DNA of 64,000 nt from Phycomyces nitens (lineage: Eukaryota > Mucoromycota > Mucoromycetes > Mucorales > Phycomycetaceae), in contig JAHRBC010000007.1 of the NCBI GenBank assembly GCA_022702545.1, forward strand, positions 3,596,001 to 3,660,000, written 5' to 3'. Both the position numbers and the translations under genes were made by a program. The notes below the pieces were generated by a model. That model ran no database searches. It saw nothing but the letters and a program-made list of their open reading frames with translations, and had not been told where the DNA came from. Below, piece by piece: positions 26,625 through 38,126 of the stretch (its first letter is position 1; each line of letters starts with the position of its first letter).

Positions 26625-29600
26625 TCACTTTGGGAGCCAGTTGAGGAAGAGTTTGCCATGCTCACATTCTTTACCATCAGTCATTACGACATCAGGAAGG
26701 CAGATCTTGTCAATCTCAAAGAGGATACGGCACAGGACAGGCCAGGTGAAGTTCCAAAATGAGTTGCATTTGGTGTTGGTAGGCTTTCGTTGAGGGAGCA
26801 GGTTGAGAATGTGGTCGATGGGGTTGGGAAGGACAGTGGAGTAGAGGTGGAGACGGATGGCAGCACCAGTGCACTCAAGTACATGGTGGCGGCTGGTAGT
26901 GTGGGAACCACAGGAGCAAGGATGAGGACGACCAGGGAGCCAACCCATATGCCAGCAAATAAATTGGCTGTGCTCATGGGTGGTCATTGGAAGCCAGAGG
27001 ATGGGATCGACACCAAGGGTTGGGCAACAGGCAGAGAGGAGGATTTGTTGGGAGTGTTGCAAGCAGAGGCTCCTATTCAAAAATGAATGGATGGCATGCT
27101 TACAAGCTTTGGGATTGGCAGAAGAAAGATTGGAGAGGGACAACCAGATGGGATTAGCTTGGAGCTTAAACCATTGGTGTGCTGGGTTGGTGAGGATAGG
27201 GCGAAGGAGAGTGAAGAGGGCATCATCAGGTAGCCAGAAGGCGCGACGGACAAACTTGAATCCCAAGGTCAGGATACATTCCCTCATGTTGGGGAGATTG
27301 CCAAGATGGCAGAAGACGGAGGTGGAGGAGGTAGAATGGCTACCAAAGATCATGCGGAGGCATGTGTCTTGGGCTTTTTCCAGCGTTTTGACCTGTTTCT
27401 CATTGAAACATGAGATGGCCAGGTCATACTCAAATTTTGGGTGAATAAACTGGCGGTATAAACGAATGGAGAGGAGATGGGAGAGCCCAGTGCTGTTAAC
27501 ACCAAGGGAGCATATAACTCGCATGCTATTGATAGCAGAGGTGCAGTTGCGGGAGAGGAGGAGAGAGGGATCAATGGTGCCCTTGTTGGAGAAAGGAACA
27601 CCAAGGTATGGGAAGGAGGAAGCATGGGGAATTGGCACATTGTAGAGGGAGAAGGAAGGAGGGGAAAGGGAAAGGGTATGGTGAAGGATCACACATTTGC
27701 TGGGGCTCCAACGGTATCCAAGCTCTTGGGAGTGTTGCTCCACAGAGTTGAGGATGACTGGCATGGCTTCAGGGGTGGCAATAATGGTGACGTCGTCAGC
27801 AAACAACAGAGTGTTGACCAACTGGCCATCAATCCTGGTAGGAGCAGGCTGGGAGAATACCATTTTACACAGTTCACCAGCAGCACAAAGAGCAATGGGG
27901 AGAGAGTTGATGTACACGGAGTACAGGTGGGGAGAGAGCACAGATCCTTGGAGGACACCAGTGAGAGGTTGAAAGGAAAGGGATGTGGACGTCATCAAAG
28001 AGGGATTGAAGGAGGGCGAAGAGAGCATCAGAGGCCAGTGGACACAGGGACTTCCAAATGATGGAGTGGTCCACAGTGTCATATGCCAACTTGATGTCGA
28101 GGAAGGCAAGGACAGGGGGGCTTTTGAAGGCAACGGTATGTCAACAGACAAGTTTGTGCAAGCACAAGACTTGATCCAGGGCACTTCATTGGCGGCGGAA
28201 TCTACCTTGGGCCAGGTTAATCATGGGGGAGGCAGTTTCAATCGTTGGCGCCAGACAGTGCTCCATTGCCTTCCTCAAGATCGAGGTCAGGCTGATGGGT
28301 CTATAGTTGGCAGGATTGGTTGGATCACCCTTTTTGAAGATGGGGACAACTTGTGCAGTGCACCAGGCCAGAGGAGCAGAACCCCATTGCCAGCAGAGCT
28401 GGAAGAGGATGGCAAGGGAGGAGGAAGCTTGCTTGGCAACTGGATGGAGCATCTCAGCGCGCAGATGGTCAACACCAGGGGCCTTTTTGGCAGGGAGTTG
28501 GAGGAGTGCACACTCCACTGATAGAGGATCAAATGGGCAAGATTCCTCAATCTTGATGGGTGACAGGATGGAGATGGTTTGGTTGGGATGGCGGTGGGAA
28601 GGAAGGAATTGGCCAGAGAAGATCTGTTGAAGATGGTCAGCCATACGATTGGCAGCAATTTGGGGTCCACCAGGATCACAAAAGTGGGGCAGGTTTGGCG
28701 GCTGTTGCGGATTTTCTTGATGGTGACGGTGGTTTTGGCAAGGGGTTAGCTGGTGAGTTTATGACAGAACTCTTTCCAGGTTTCACGACGACATCGCTGG
28801 ACTGATAACCGAACCACCTGACATGCATCCTGGTGGTGCGTCCAGCATAAAGCCTTCTGCAAACCACTGGAGTGGCGCCAGCGTTGGTAACTACATTCTC
28901 TCAGATCCATGGTTTCTTGAAGGTCCACCGACCAGAACCAGTACTTTTGCATGGTACGTGGCATATGACGGCCAACAGCAGAGTCAAGGGCATCATATAT
29001 AGCTTGAGCAAAAGCTGTGCATAGGGTATCAATAGGAGGGGGGTAGGAGAGGAAAGGAAAGCACTGAACTGCTCAGTCAGATCGTCCAACAATCCAGAAA
29101 CGGTATCGATGTAGATCTTCAGAGTGTCAGGCTGAGCAAGCTTGGAAAGATTCAAGAGCAGGCGCGGATGGGATGTAAGAGGAGGAGGAGGAGGGACAAA
29201 AGGAGTGAAGGTGAGGTTAACCATTTTGTGGTCAGAGCCCAAGGAAAGATCAGAACGGATAAGCATAGAGGGATTCATAAGAGGGGAAGAGGAAAGAAAA
29301 AGGTCAATGACACTGGAACGGGGGTTGCCAGCCCCGCCAGAAAAAAAGGTAGGAAGGCCAAATGCAAGTAGCTCATTCCAACAAGTGAAGCCAGTTTCCT
29401 GGATCCACGAGAGGAGAGAGGTTCCTCACAAAGTGGTAACATGATCGCCAATAAAGGATCCCATGCGAGAATTAAAATCACCACAAAGGATGGTATTGGA
29501 GGAGAGAATTGAGGTGGAGGAAAGGGGAAGATCGCGAATGATAGCAATTGCATCAATGTCAGAGAGGGAAGGAGGGAGGTAAAGACAGTGGATGAGACAA

Positions 29601-29893
29601 TCGAATATAATGCATGAAAGGACATAGGGAGAGGTAGATGGGAGAACGGAAATGGGGTAAGGGAAAGAAGGGTTGACAAGGAGAGATATACCCATGCAGC
29701 CGCGGTTAGCATTGGGGACAGACTGACCGTAGGTATGGTACTGCTGCCAAGAAGTAGAGTAACGATGGGGGGAGAGGAGCCATGTTTTGGTGATGAAGAG
29801 GAGGGAGGATGAGGAAGCATAGTGGAGGATTGAAGGTAGGGTTTGTTTGGCGAGCCCATTCGCATTCCATAACAAGATTGTTACTAGATTCAT
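26625..29893 (-). pseudogene. LINE copy 1 ORF2 remnant: endonuclease, reverse transcriptase, C-terminal zinc motif
   Basis: The largest open piece (26625-28184) holds the second half of the RT with LVNTLLFADDVTIIATPEAM. Its C-terminus has PCSCGSHTTSRHHVLEC, a CxC...H...C finger common after the RT of LINEs. Pieces at 28186-28644 and 28746-29278 give the RT N-terminus (LPAKKAPGVDHLRAEML, FKKGDPTNPANYRPISL). The endonuclease starts at 29893 (MNLVTILLWNANGLAKQ) and includes CGDFNSRMGSF and LGSDHKMVNL. Frames change repeatedly, so no full protein can be made. No RNase H domain was seen. The start overlaps the ORF1 stop by ATGA, as in copy 2. Confidence 0.88.
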
Positions 29894-30994
29894 AGGTCAG
29901 AAAAGGAGTGGGAGGGAGTGCTGGCAGTGTGGATAGAGAGGTCAGGGCTGGGTTGGATGCGGCAAGGGGGGAGGATTTTGAGCAACTGCTCTTCACTAAT
30001 CCAGCCCTGTTCACAGCAGTAATGGGCAACGGCAAACTTGACAGGGGCATGGATAAACCCAACGGCACGAAGCATATGTTCGTTGTGAACGTGGAGGGCT
30101 TTGGAGGCACGGTCTTCAGGGGAAAGAGTGGCCAGGGCAGGGTCACGGAGGTGGACAGGGTCCAGAGGGTCAAAATTTTGGAGTGTTTCTACTCCATACC
30201 CAGCCAGAATGGTGGTCAGCTCAGGCGCATACTCGTTGTGGACCAACATACCTATAACCTTGCAGTCAGGGTAGTAGAGATCTAACACACGGGTATTGTC
30301 AATCTTCAGCTTTTGAAGACGTTGGTGCTGGGCACTGATGGGGAGACGGATGGCATTGGGGACATAGACAACCTGGAAACCAGGGTCTTCATTCTCACAG
30401 ATGGTTATGTCACACACAACAGCAGCAATCACTAAAAAAATTGAGTGGTTTCATTCATAGCAAACTACTATATTATTTTACCATTAGTAGACTGAAGTTA
30501 AACATAATAAACTTTTTTATTTTTGATGGCGATTATATTATTCAATATGTTCTATTGGATAGAATAATAAAGTAGAGCCTTTTAGATGTCATATTTGTTT
30601 GTGATTTATTTCTACTTCTTGTAACTATATCATTAAATTAATTGGAGTAGAAATAATAAACAAATCAATTATTATCATGTTTATTCTCATAAGAAAGAAG
30701 AGAAATATGACCAGTATGCTTGCAAGTAAATAGGTTGACTGAAGATAATGAATTGTCTTATAGTTTTATTATTATTTAACAGCATTGTGTACACTCTTGT
30801 TCTATATCTAGACATCTTTTTCAACCTAATAAACTATAAATTACAAAGATATGAAAATGACGGCAGGCATATTCTTTTGGATTATCATTTTTATTGCCCG
30901 CATTTTATCAGAGTCAAACAGCCTTTTAATATAAAGTATTTGTTTTTCCTTTTTATTTTTTATATTCTTTTGTGCCTAAATATTACCGCAAAAT

Positions 30995-31335
30995 TGTGAT
31001 ATTTGTAGTAGAAATTGGGACGGTGGATACTTTGAGACTCTTTATTGTGGTTTAGAAAAAGTTAAAGTATATCCAGTTATTGATTTAAGAAGTATGTTAA
31101 CTTAGTATTTATAATTATTCTTATAATTCTTATCAGCTTGGATATTCATTATCATAATAGCTGTGTTATCAGTTAATAGGTATTTTGGGACTTTGTCCCA
31201 CAATAGATTGGGTATGGTATTTTCATATTTGGATAAGGATTTCTGGATGGTATAGTTTGTCTTGATTTTAGATAATCCAGCTATCTGGGTTTATATATCA
31301 CTTTTCTCTGATATACCATTATGCCAAATACAACA
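30995..31335. repeat. Solo LTR, family C, copy 1
   Basis: This 341-base unit starts TGTGATATTTG and ends CAAATACAACA, short inverted ends with the usual TG...CA. It is flanked by a perfect 5-base duplication AAAAT (30990-30994 and 31336-31340). A near-identical copy lies at 62185-62526 with a different perfect 5-base duplication. It sits inside X1 and is therefore younger than X1. Confidence 0.88.
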
Positions 31336-31340
31336 AAAAT

Positions 31341-32420
31341 ACTCTGGTAATTAATTTTTTCTTTCTCTTGTGAACATATTTTTTACTCAATATATTTTAT
31401 TATTCATAGGTAACTGCTTATAAATATATTATGGGGCTCTCTATTGCACTTGGCTGTATATCCAAAGGTAAGATCATATTATGCTAAAGCTATTTTTTAT
31501 TAACTAAATCACTCTTTTATATATAGCCACAAATTCTATTTTTCTATCTATCTCAATATAATATTCTGGTAAATCTTTTATATTATAAATATGTCCTCTT
31601 TAATAACATCTATCACAGATGTCTTGCTAAGCTCTTATATGGATTCCAAATTGAAATTATCTGGCCATTCTAATGGCTATATCTTGTAAGTAAACCAATA
31701 TTTTAGTATTATATATTGCCTATCTACAAATATTAATATATATCTATTAGACAGTAATCATTTGTTGGTATATTATAGAGAGTCTATCAAATGTTCTGTT
31801 TATTAGATTAAAAATGTAAGTATAAGAATGAATAATTTATATAAAAATAATTTACTAACAATCTTCTCTTTTACTTTTAGACAGTATTGGCTTTCTCTCA
31901 GCTAGGTAAGTATCCTGGCTCTATTAAGAACCAGTTGATAGTGCCGACCAAGAAATATCGATTGGTAGAATAGATATACCAAAGAAATAATCTAGAGACT
32001 AGAATATATAGCGCAAATGTATTTTTTATCAAATAAAACGAAAAATAAAAATTTTCAGAATCTATTGCTCCAAAAAAACAACAAACCAGAGAGGCTTGTT
32101 TGCATAGAATAACTACAATTACCTTGCAATAGTCTACAATCATCCTTGATGGACTGTTAAAACATATTATAAAACCCACTATAAAATATAATGAAAGATA
32201 AAACTGGTTGTTTGTAAGTGGTCAATCTCCCCTGATACAAACTGTCTGTGTATCGTAAAATACAATGCAAAAAAGAGTAGATTGACTAAGAATATATTGT
32301 GGCTATAATGTATATTTAAGTTTTGTACTGTTTGAGGGCATTTAAATATTCTACATTGAATTCTTGTACACCAGTAGATAGAATGATTCAGTTCACCCCC
32401 ATATCTTTTTAGTCTACTAC
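31341..32420 (+). other. X1 interior with intron-like fragments, no intact gene
   Basis: Several short segments have acceptor- and donor-like edges in series, for example AG before 31412 with GTAAG near 31470, and AG near 31880 with GTAAGT near 31905. This could be a decayed multi-exon transposase-like gene, but the segments are too short to recognise. No long frame exists on either strand. Confidence 0.25.
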
Positions 32421-33662
32421 AGATCACAATTATATATTACCAAAAGCATAGTAAAACTATAGAATTAAGTAGCTTATTTTATAAGTTTTATCTACATAAT
32501 ACCCTTATACTTTTGTAGTGAATGGCCTTGGCAGTGGGGGCTTTATGCCTGGGCTTGAGGGAGGACTTGGCAGCCGCAGAAGCATAGCTAGGCTTCTGGG
32601 AGGAGTTTGGTGCAGATGGGGAGGGGGACAAGGAGAGGAAATCGGTGTACTGTGTGGCAGAAGGCTTGGGGGAGGTATGGGCATACTTGGATGCAGCTGC
32701 ACCTTGGGAAAAGTCAGGCTGGGCCTGGGACAACCGAGCAATGGTGGCCTCAGCAGCAGATAGGGCCTCCTTCAAACGGGTATTTTCCCGCAGGACATCT
32801 TCCATGGCATTGACCCTAACAGTCAGATCATGGACCAGGGTCCAGAGGTCTTGGGTGGGAGGGGAAAGGGCTTGGGAAGGGGGGACATTGTCGTCCAGGA
32901 TCTCCACGACATCGTCCATAGTGACAGAATCGTCCTGGACAGGGACAGCAGGGGAGGAAGGGCGGCTAGAGGCAAGGACCTCAGGGATCTTATGCTGGAC
33001 CCCATTAATGAGGGCCTGCATTGAGGAGACATTGTAGTGCGCGCCACAGTGGCACTTGAACTGGGGGCTGCCAGTTGAGGTTGCAGACCCATTGGAGACC
33101 ATTTTGCCAGTATTCTGGCAACAGGAACAGGTCAAGACTGGGCGAAACTTGACAAAGTCTGCCTTGAGGCCAGAGAGGAGGATGGTGGTGGGAGAGGTAC
33201 CATTAGAGGGGCGGGGAACAGATTTCTGAGAGCCAATCATCAGAGGAGGAGGGGAGAAAAAATTTTCTGGGAAAATGGGAGGGGGGGGGAGAAACAAATG
33301 AAAGCTCTGAAACAGGGACGAAAAAATGCAAAGTGGAGGGTAGGAGGCCAGAAACACTTGCAGAAAAGGCAGAGAGAGCAGAAGTTGAGCGTACAGGTAT
33401 GGGCAACCGAGATGGTGTTGGAGATGCTAACAATTGGGAGTGATTATGGGACAGATGCGAAGATCTTGATGATGGCGATGTAGACAATGTGGCAAAAAGT
33501 TATCGGAATTGGATGAAAATTGGAGAGGATGTATAAAAGACAATGACGATCAGGCCTGCTGCAAAAAACAATAGGGTTGATAGACTAGTTAAAGAGGTAT
33601 GGGCTAAAGAAGTATGTTATTGGGGTTTGAATCCAGAAAATTGATCTTTACACGGAAGAAGT

Positions 33663-34414
33663 TGACGCGTGATGTGTGTATACGGTTGTGTATAGTGACG
33701 AACGACGGCAAATAATAAAACAATAATAAAGATAAAGAAAATGACTAACGAAACTCAACAGTATATTCCCAAAATGTAACCGGGCAAAATATCACTGCTC
33801 TTCAGAGATCGAAAAGTACAAATAAAATAAAATAGAACCGGTATTAAACCCAACGAAAGATATCTTTTATTGATTGAAAACTGAATGTCTTTTATAGACA
33901 TTCAGAATCGAAAAAGAATAACCAAAAATAATAAAATAACTGGATGGAATTGTGCCATCGCAGTCAATGTAAAACGAAGAATAAAGAAATAAGTGAATAA
34001 AATGATGCAATTCTAGACAAGTGTGATAAAGTATAGTATAAAAATATTGTAAAAATAATAAAGGCAAAAATGGAAGAAGTACATTGTACAAAGACAATTG
34101 TTTAAAGAGGTGTTAAATGGTGCAATCCTGCAAGAAGGTGTCAAGGATTCACAAAATAAATAGAAAAGGAAATAATATAAAAAAGGAAATAAATAAATGT
34201 GATAAAATAAAAACGGGAAAAGACTAGGAAGAAAGAAAAATATAGAAACTCAGGGATTGCCCTGCCAACGTCACCTCACCGGAAACCCGCCCAACTCACT
34301 CGGCTCGGACTTTTTACTCGGGCTAGCCCGGCCTCCGACACCTCCTACGTCTATGCCCGGGCCCTTGGTCCGGCTTCATGGTCAAAACCGAAGCTGCCCA
34401 CAACACACGTGTCA
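33663..34414 (-). repeat. Solo LTR of the Gypsy family A (752 bp)
   Basis: The start TGACGCGTGATGTG and the end CACACGTGTCA are the same as in the two LTRs of the complete element at 35614-42754, and the length is identical at 752 bases. AAGT precedes it. By comparison with the end of LINE copy 2, the insertion lies inside the last bases of LINE copy 1, about 9 bases from where the tRNA-Val 5' copy follows (42765). Orientation is that of the Gypsy element. Confidence 0.9.
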
Positions 34415-34417
34415 AAG

Positions 34418-35609
34418 TGACGCGTGTTGAGTTTGTTGTGAGTGAAAACGAGTCAGAAAAATATAGTAAATTGAATACCTCACATTGACAATAACGAGGG
34501 TGCAATAAAGAATGAATATAACGGGGGTAGAACCGCAATTCAAAGACAGCAAGAGGACAAAAGAAGAGAAAATGAAGAAATAGACAGAGATATATGAACT
34601 TCGCTCGGGACAGTTAGATATATTCTTGACAGCAATGGAAACAGGGAGGAAGAGATATAATAGGAGAGGGGAACTAGATAATTTCACTCAGGACAATTAT
34701 TAAAGTTGACAGCAAGGTACTGGGAAGATACAGATTTGGACGGAAAAGGGAATTGGATGAAAAGAAAAATCAATCTTGGCACGAAGTATGTTTAGGAATT
34801 TCTATACAAGACAATTCACTAATTCAGGGACGGAAAATAAGAGAGAGATAACTGATGATGTTTATTGATTGAAATTTTGGTCTCTTATATAGACTTCGTA
34901 AAATGTTACTTAGTGATGGATGATGAATTGATTAATAATAAAATATAGGAATTGGGTGTGTGAATGAAAAATAGAACAGTATATGAGATAATAGATAAGG
35001 ATAATAATGACTTTGGGGGGAGGGGTATGAGATGATAAGACAAAATAAGATATGATAGTATAAGAAAATGGGATATACAGTGAAGGTGATAGTATAAAAA
35101 TGGAGGACAAATATGATAAGACAAAATGAGATATGAAAATGTGCGAAGACAATGTAAATATGAAGTATGAAGATATGGATAACAATAATATGATAAAGTG
35201 AGCAGTGTGAGAGAAGGGACAGAGATATGAAGGGGTATGAATAAAATGAAGTGCCGATGTGTGAGAGGGTGTAAAGAGGTAGATAACATGAAGAGAAAGA
35301 TAAGTGCGCACAGACAGCAACGTGGGGAGAAGGGAAAGGAAGATAGATGACAAAAATAGTGTACAATGGATAAATATGGAAATGGATAGGGGGGGTTTGA
35401 AATGAGAGCGAGGGTGACAAATATGGAAAATCAAAGAAGTGCGGAGAAAAGGGAGATACGAGAAATAAGGTGACTTGCAAATGGAGAAAGGTGACGTTGC
35501 CAAGTTGATCAGGATGCTACGTCACGCTTTCTAGCAGGGAAGGCCTTGGAAAAGTCACGTGAAATGGAGAGAAGTGGGCGAAGCTGGAAACCCTACAACA
35601 CCCGTGTCA
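34418..35609. repeat. Solo LTR of a related family B (1,192 bp)
   Basis: It begins TGACGCGTGTTGAG and ends ACACCCGTGTCA, sharing its termini with the family A LTR but not its body. AAAG lies on both sides (34414-34417 and 35610-35613) if the last base of the previous LTR is counted. A shorter relative with the same ends is at 56477-57240. Several 'TTTCACTC(A/G)GGACAAT'-like motifs recur within it. No internal element sequence is attached. Confidence 0.8.
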
Positions 35610-35613
35610 AAAG

Positions 35614-36365
35614 TGACGCGTGATGTGTGTATACGGTTGTGTATAGTGACGAACGACGGCAAATAATAAAACAATAATAAAGATAAAGAAAATGACTAAC
35701 GAAACTCAACAGTATATTCCCAAAATGTAACCGGGCAAAATATCACTGCTCTTCAGAGATCGAAAAGTACAAATAAAATAAAATAGAACTGGTAGTAAAC
35801 CCAACGAAAGATATCTTTTATTGATTGAAAACTGAATGTCTTTTATAGACATTCAGAATCGAAAAAGAATAACTGAAAATAATAAAATAAATGGATGGAA
35901 TTGTGCCATCGCAGTCAAGGTAAAACAAAGAATAAAGAAATAAGTGAATAAAATGATGTAATTCTAGACAAGTGTGATAAAGTATAGTATAAAAATATTG
36001 TAAAAATAATAAAGGTAAAAATAGAAGAAGTACATTGTACAAAGACAATTGTTTAAAGAGGTGTAAAATGGTGCAATCCTGCAAGAAGGTGTCAAGGATT
36101 CACAAAAGAAATAGGAAAGGAAATAATATAAAAAAGGAAATAAATAAATGTGATAAAATAAAAACGGGAAAAGACTGGGAAGAAAGAAAAATATAGAAAC
36201 TCGGGGATCGCCCAGCCAACGTCATCTCACCAGAAACCCGCCCAACTCACTCAGTTCGGACTTCTTACTCGGACTTGTCCGGCCACCGACCCCTCCTACG
36301 TCTATGTCCGGGCCCTTGGTCCGGCTTCATGGTCGAAACCGAACCTGCCCACAACACACGTGTCA
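35614..36365 (-). repeat. 3' LTR of the Gypsy element
   Basis: 752 bases, TG...CA ends, almost identical to 42003-42754. Small differences are visible, for example near 35790 (GGTAGTAAACCC against GGTATTAAACCC). Confidence 0.92.
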
Positions 36366-36381
36366 AATCTCCCCCGTCTAG
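36366..36381 (-). promoter_or_regulatory. Polypurine tract next to the 3' LTR
   Basis: On the minus strand the sequence directly before the LTR reads GACGGGGGAGATT. This is the usual place and composition for the primer of plus-strand DNA synthesis. Confidence 0.7.
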
Positions 36382-37721
36382 GTTGAGACCATCCTCTCAG
36401 GAGTCACCCGGTCTAACCATGCTTGAAATTGGGCTTGAGCTCTTCGTACTTGCACATCTGGGATCATGGTTCTATGTCGATAGAACAGAACCAGGGAGTC
36501 ACCATTGACGGCACCTTGCAGCCTGAGATAGTTCGGCCCAGTTAAGTGGTAGGTACCATTCTTGTTCACCTGGTTTACCACCATAGGACCTAACCAACGG
36601 TCTTGGAGCTTGGTTGCTGGTTTGTTGTCTCTCATAAGCACTTGCTCGCCCACCGAGAACCTCTTGCGCAGCCCCACTTGCCCATCATAACGCCTCTTGT
36701 CTTGCTGCTGTCTGTCCTTGGTTTTCTGTCTTGCCTCCTCACGTAAACCATCTGTCAACAACTGAACTACTTTAATCCGGCTAGCCACTTCATCCATTGC
36801 CTCTCCTTCGACAAAATCCGTACGAGGAGCAGGCCAAATTGCCAGAGTGCGCATGTCGTATCCAAATAGCAACATCGCAGGGCTAAAACCAGTAGAATCA
36901 TTGGACATGGTACGGAGGACCAAAAGCGCAGAATTGACAAACTCGTCCCAACGGTCTTGAGCATCGGCATCGCGGGTTATCTTGGCAAGGGTTTGCACTA
37001 GAGTCTGGTTGAGACGTTCGCATAGCCCATTAGTCTGCGGGCAGTATGCAGTAGTAGTAATATGGCGGCAACCAACCAACGAAAGAAACTCGCGGACAAA
37101 ACCCGAAGTGAAGTTACTACCTCTGTCAGTGAGGATGTAACTCGGCACACCATAGTTGACAACCAGTTGATCATACATGAAGTCGGCCGTGGTCTCAGAC
37201 GTGATGTCTTTGACTGGTATAGCAATTGGCCATCTTGTCAGGTAATCAACTGCCACCAAAAGGTAACGGAAACCATTCTTAGAAGTCTTGATCGGCCCCA
37301 CAGCATTGCACCCTACCATATAAAATGGCTTGACTGGAGTATTGATCGGTCTTGCTGGCTCCCACCTCTTGCGGATCTTCCTTGCTCTCACCTGGCAAGT
37401 TATACAACTCTGGACCACCTTGCGCACCAACTCATACAATCTAGGCCCGGTATACTGCAACCTTACTTGCCTCCATGTATTATTGACACCTGAGTGTCCT
37501 TCACAGTGAACTCGAGTTACCACCTCCTCAGCGATACCCTCATGCAACAGTTCTTGACCATAAGGAACCTTGGAGTCTTGACGGAACAATTTACCATTGA
37601 ATGCCACATACTTCTTGGCCTGCCGTCTCACCTTTCGCTTGATTGCTTGTGTGGAACCATTGGGGTATTCGCCGTTTCGAGTTAAAAAATAAAAAATTGA
37701 AAGATATAAAGGGTAATCCAT
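36378..37721 (-). CDS. Gypsy integrase
   Basis: The frame holds the HHCC zinc-binding region (H..EGHSG... CITCQ), the integrase core and a C-terminal basic domain (WLGPMVVNQVNKNGTYHL, the usual GPY/F-like module). Catalytic positions two and three are clear: ILTDRGSNF and QTNGLCERLNQTL. The first Asp is replaced: the block reads GCNAVGPI where family members have D before the AVGP/LVGP step, codon AAT in place of GAT. The protein is therefore probably inactive. The frame opens near 37721 with YFLTRNGEYP, and a 405-base spacer separates it from the RNase H end. Confidence 0.88.
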   Translation of the reverse strand: MDYPLYLSIFYFLTRNGEYPNGSTQAIKRKVRRQAKKYVAFNGKLFRQDSKVPYGQELLHEGIAEEVVTRVHCEGHSGVNNTWRQVRLQYTGPRLYELVRKVVQSCITCQVRARKIRKRWEPARPINTPVKPFYMVGCNAVGPIKTSKNGFRYLLVAVDYLTRWPIAIPVKDITSETTADFMYDQLVVNYGVPSYILTDRGSNFTSGFVREFLSLVGCRHITTTAYCPQTNGLCERLNQTLVQTLAKITRDADAQDRWDEFVNSALLVLRTMSNDSTGFSPAMLLFGYDMRTLAIWPAPRTDFVEGEAMDEVASRIKVVQLLTDGLREEARQKTKDRQQQDKRRYDGQVGLRKRFSVGEQVLMRDNKPATKLQDRWLGPMVVNQVNKNGTYHLTGPNYLRLQGAVNGDSLVLFYRHRTMIPDVQVRRAQAQFQAWLDRVTPERMVST

Positions 37722-38126
37722 AATAAGAAATGTTAAGAGGATACACCTTTGAAAAATATAAAAAGATAGATAGGACCAATGTCACGAAAAAAGAGTAGAT
37801 GCGTACTTGTAAAATCAGAGAGTTTGATGGTTTTTAAAGAGATATATTGATTGTTACAAGTAGATCACAAGAGAAAAATAAGGAAAATTTGAGGGTACAC
37901 AAAAAAATGATACAATCGAGTGGAAAAATGGTGGATAAAATATAAGAAAATTGGGGAATACAACAAGATATTGAAGTAGGGATAAAATAATAGGGATAAT
38001 AATATAGGGTAATAATATAAGGGAAAAATAAGAAAAAGGAAAAAGAGTGCCAAAAGAAGAGAAATCCAAAAGTCAAAAGTCGAGATAAAGCCTGCCAAAA
38101 CGTAGTTATAGTAACTAGTTACTGGT
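37722..38126 (-). other. Pyrimidine-rich spacer between RNase H and integrase frames
   Basis: About 405 bases with many short open frames but no conserved block separate the two pol parts. On the coding (minus) strand it is strongly T/C-rich. In most Gypsy elements the RNase H and integrase are continuous. It could be an intron, a small insertion, or DNA that carries an internal start for the integrase. The sequence alone does not decide. Confidence 0.5.

Larger units (their letters stand above)
30430..32520 (-). mobile_element. CACTA-like element X1, 2,091 bp, inserted in LINE copy 1 ORF1
   Basis: The ends are CACTAAAAAAATTG at 30430 and the inverse of CACTACAAAAGTATAAGGG at 32520. A 3-base duplication AAT lies on both sides (30427-30429 and 32521-32523), and removing the element restores the LINE ORF1 frame. 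CACTA ends with 3-base duplications are the signature of the EnSpm/CACTA superfamily. The first 515 bases match X2. It carries a 341-base solo LTR at 30995. No intact transposase gene is present. Confidence 0.82.
29890..33240 (-). pseudogene. LINE copy 1 ORF1 (Gag-like), split in two by element X1
   Basis: The N-terminal part lies at 32521-33240 (MIGSQKSVPRPSNGTSPTT, then CSCC...FKCHCGAHYN). The C-terminal part lies at 29890-30426 (AAVV... to SFSDL). The two halves join at APTAKAI/AAVV by comparison with copy 2, where the frame is continuous. X1 sits exactly at that point with a 3-base AAT duplication. The Cys cluster and a coiled-coil stretch near ENTRLKEALSAAEATIARL suggest nucleic-acid binding and self-association, as in LINE ORF1 proteins. 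Confidence 0.85.
26354..33662 (-). mobile_element. LINE copy 1 (non-LTR retrotransposon), decayed, split by element X1
   Basis: This aligns over its full length with LINE copy 2. Removing X1 (2,091 bases plus a 3-base duplication) leaves about 5.2 kb against 5.27 kb for copy 2. Its last 39 bases are missing where X2 abuts. The 5' end (…ACACGGAAGAAG) matches that of copy 2. ORF1 and ORF2 are recognisable throughout but broken by many frameshifts and stops. It is the LINE copy furthest from tRNA-Val and the most decayed of the two full-length copies. Confidence 0.9.

Noticed and set aside
26790..29444. Long plus-strand open frames opposite LINE copy 1
   Set aside because: They are antisense shadows of the GC-richer LINE ORF2; the minus strand carries all conserved EN and RT motifs.
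34906..35503. Minus-strand frames up to 197 codons within LTR B
   Set aside because: Composition is Ser/Tyr/Leu/Ile-rich from AT- and TC-rich LTR sequence, with three overlapping frames open at once; no domain.
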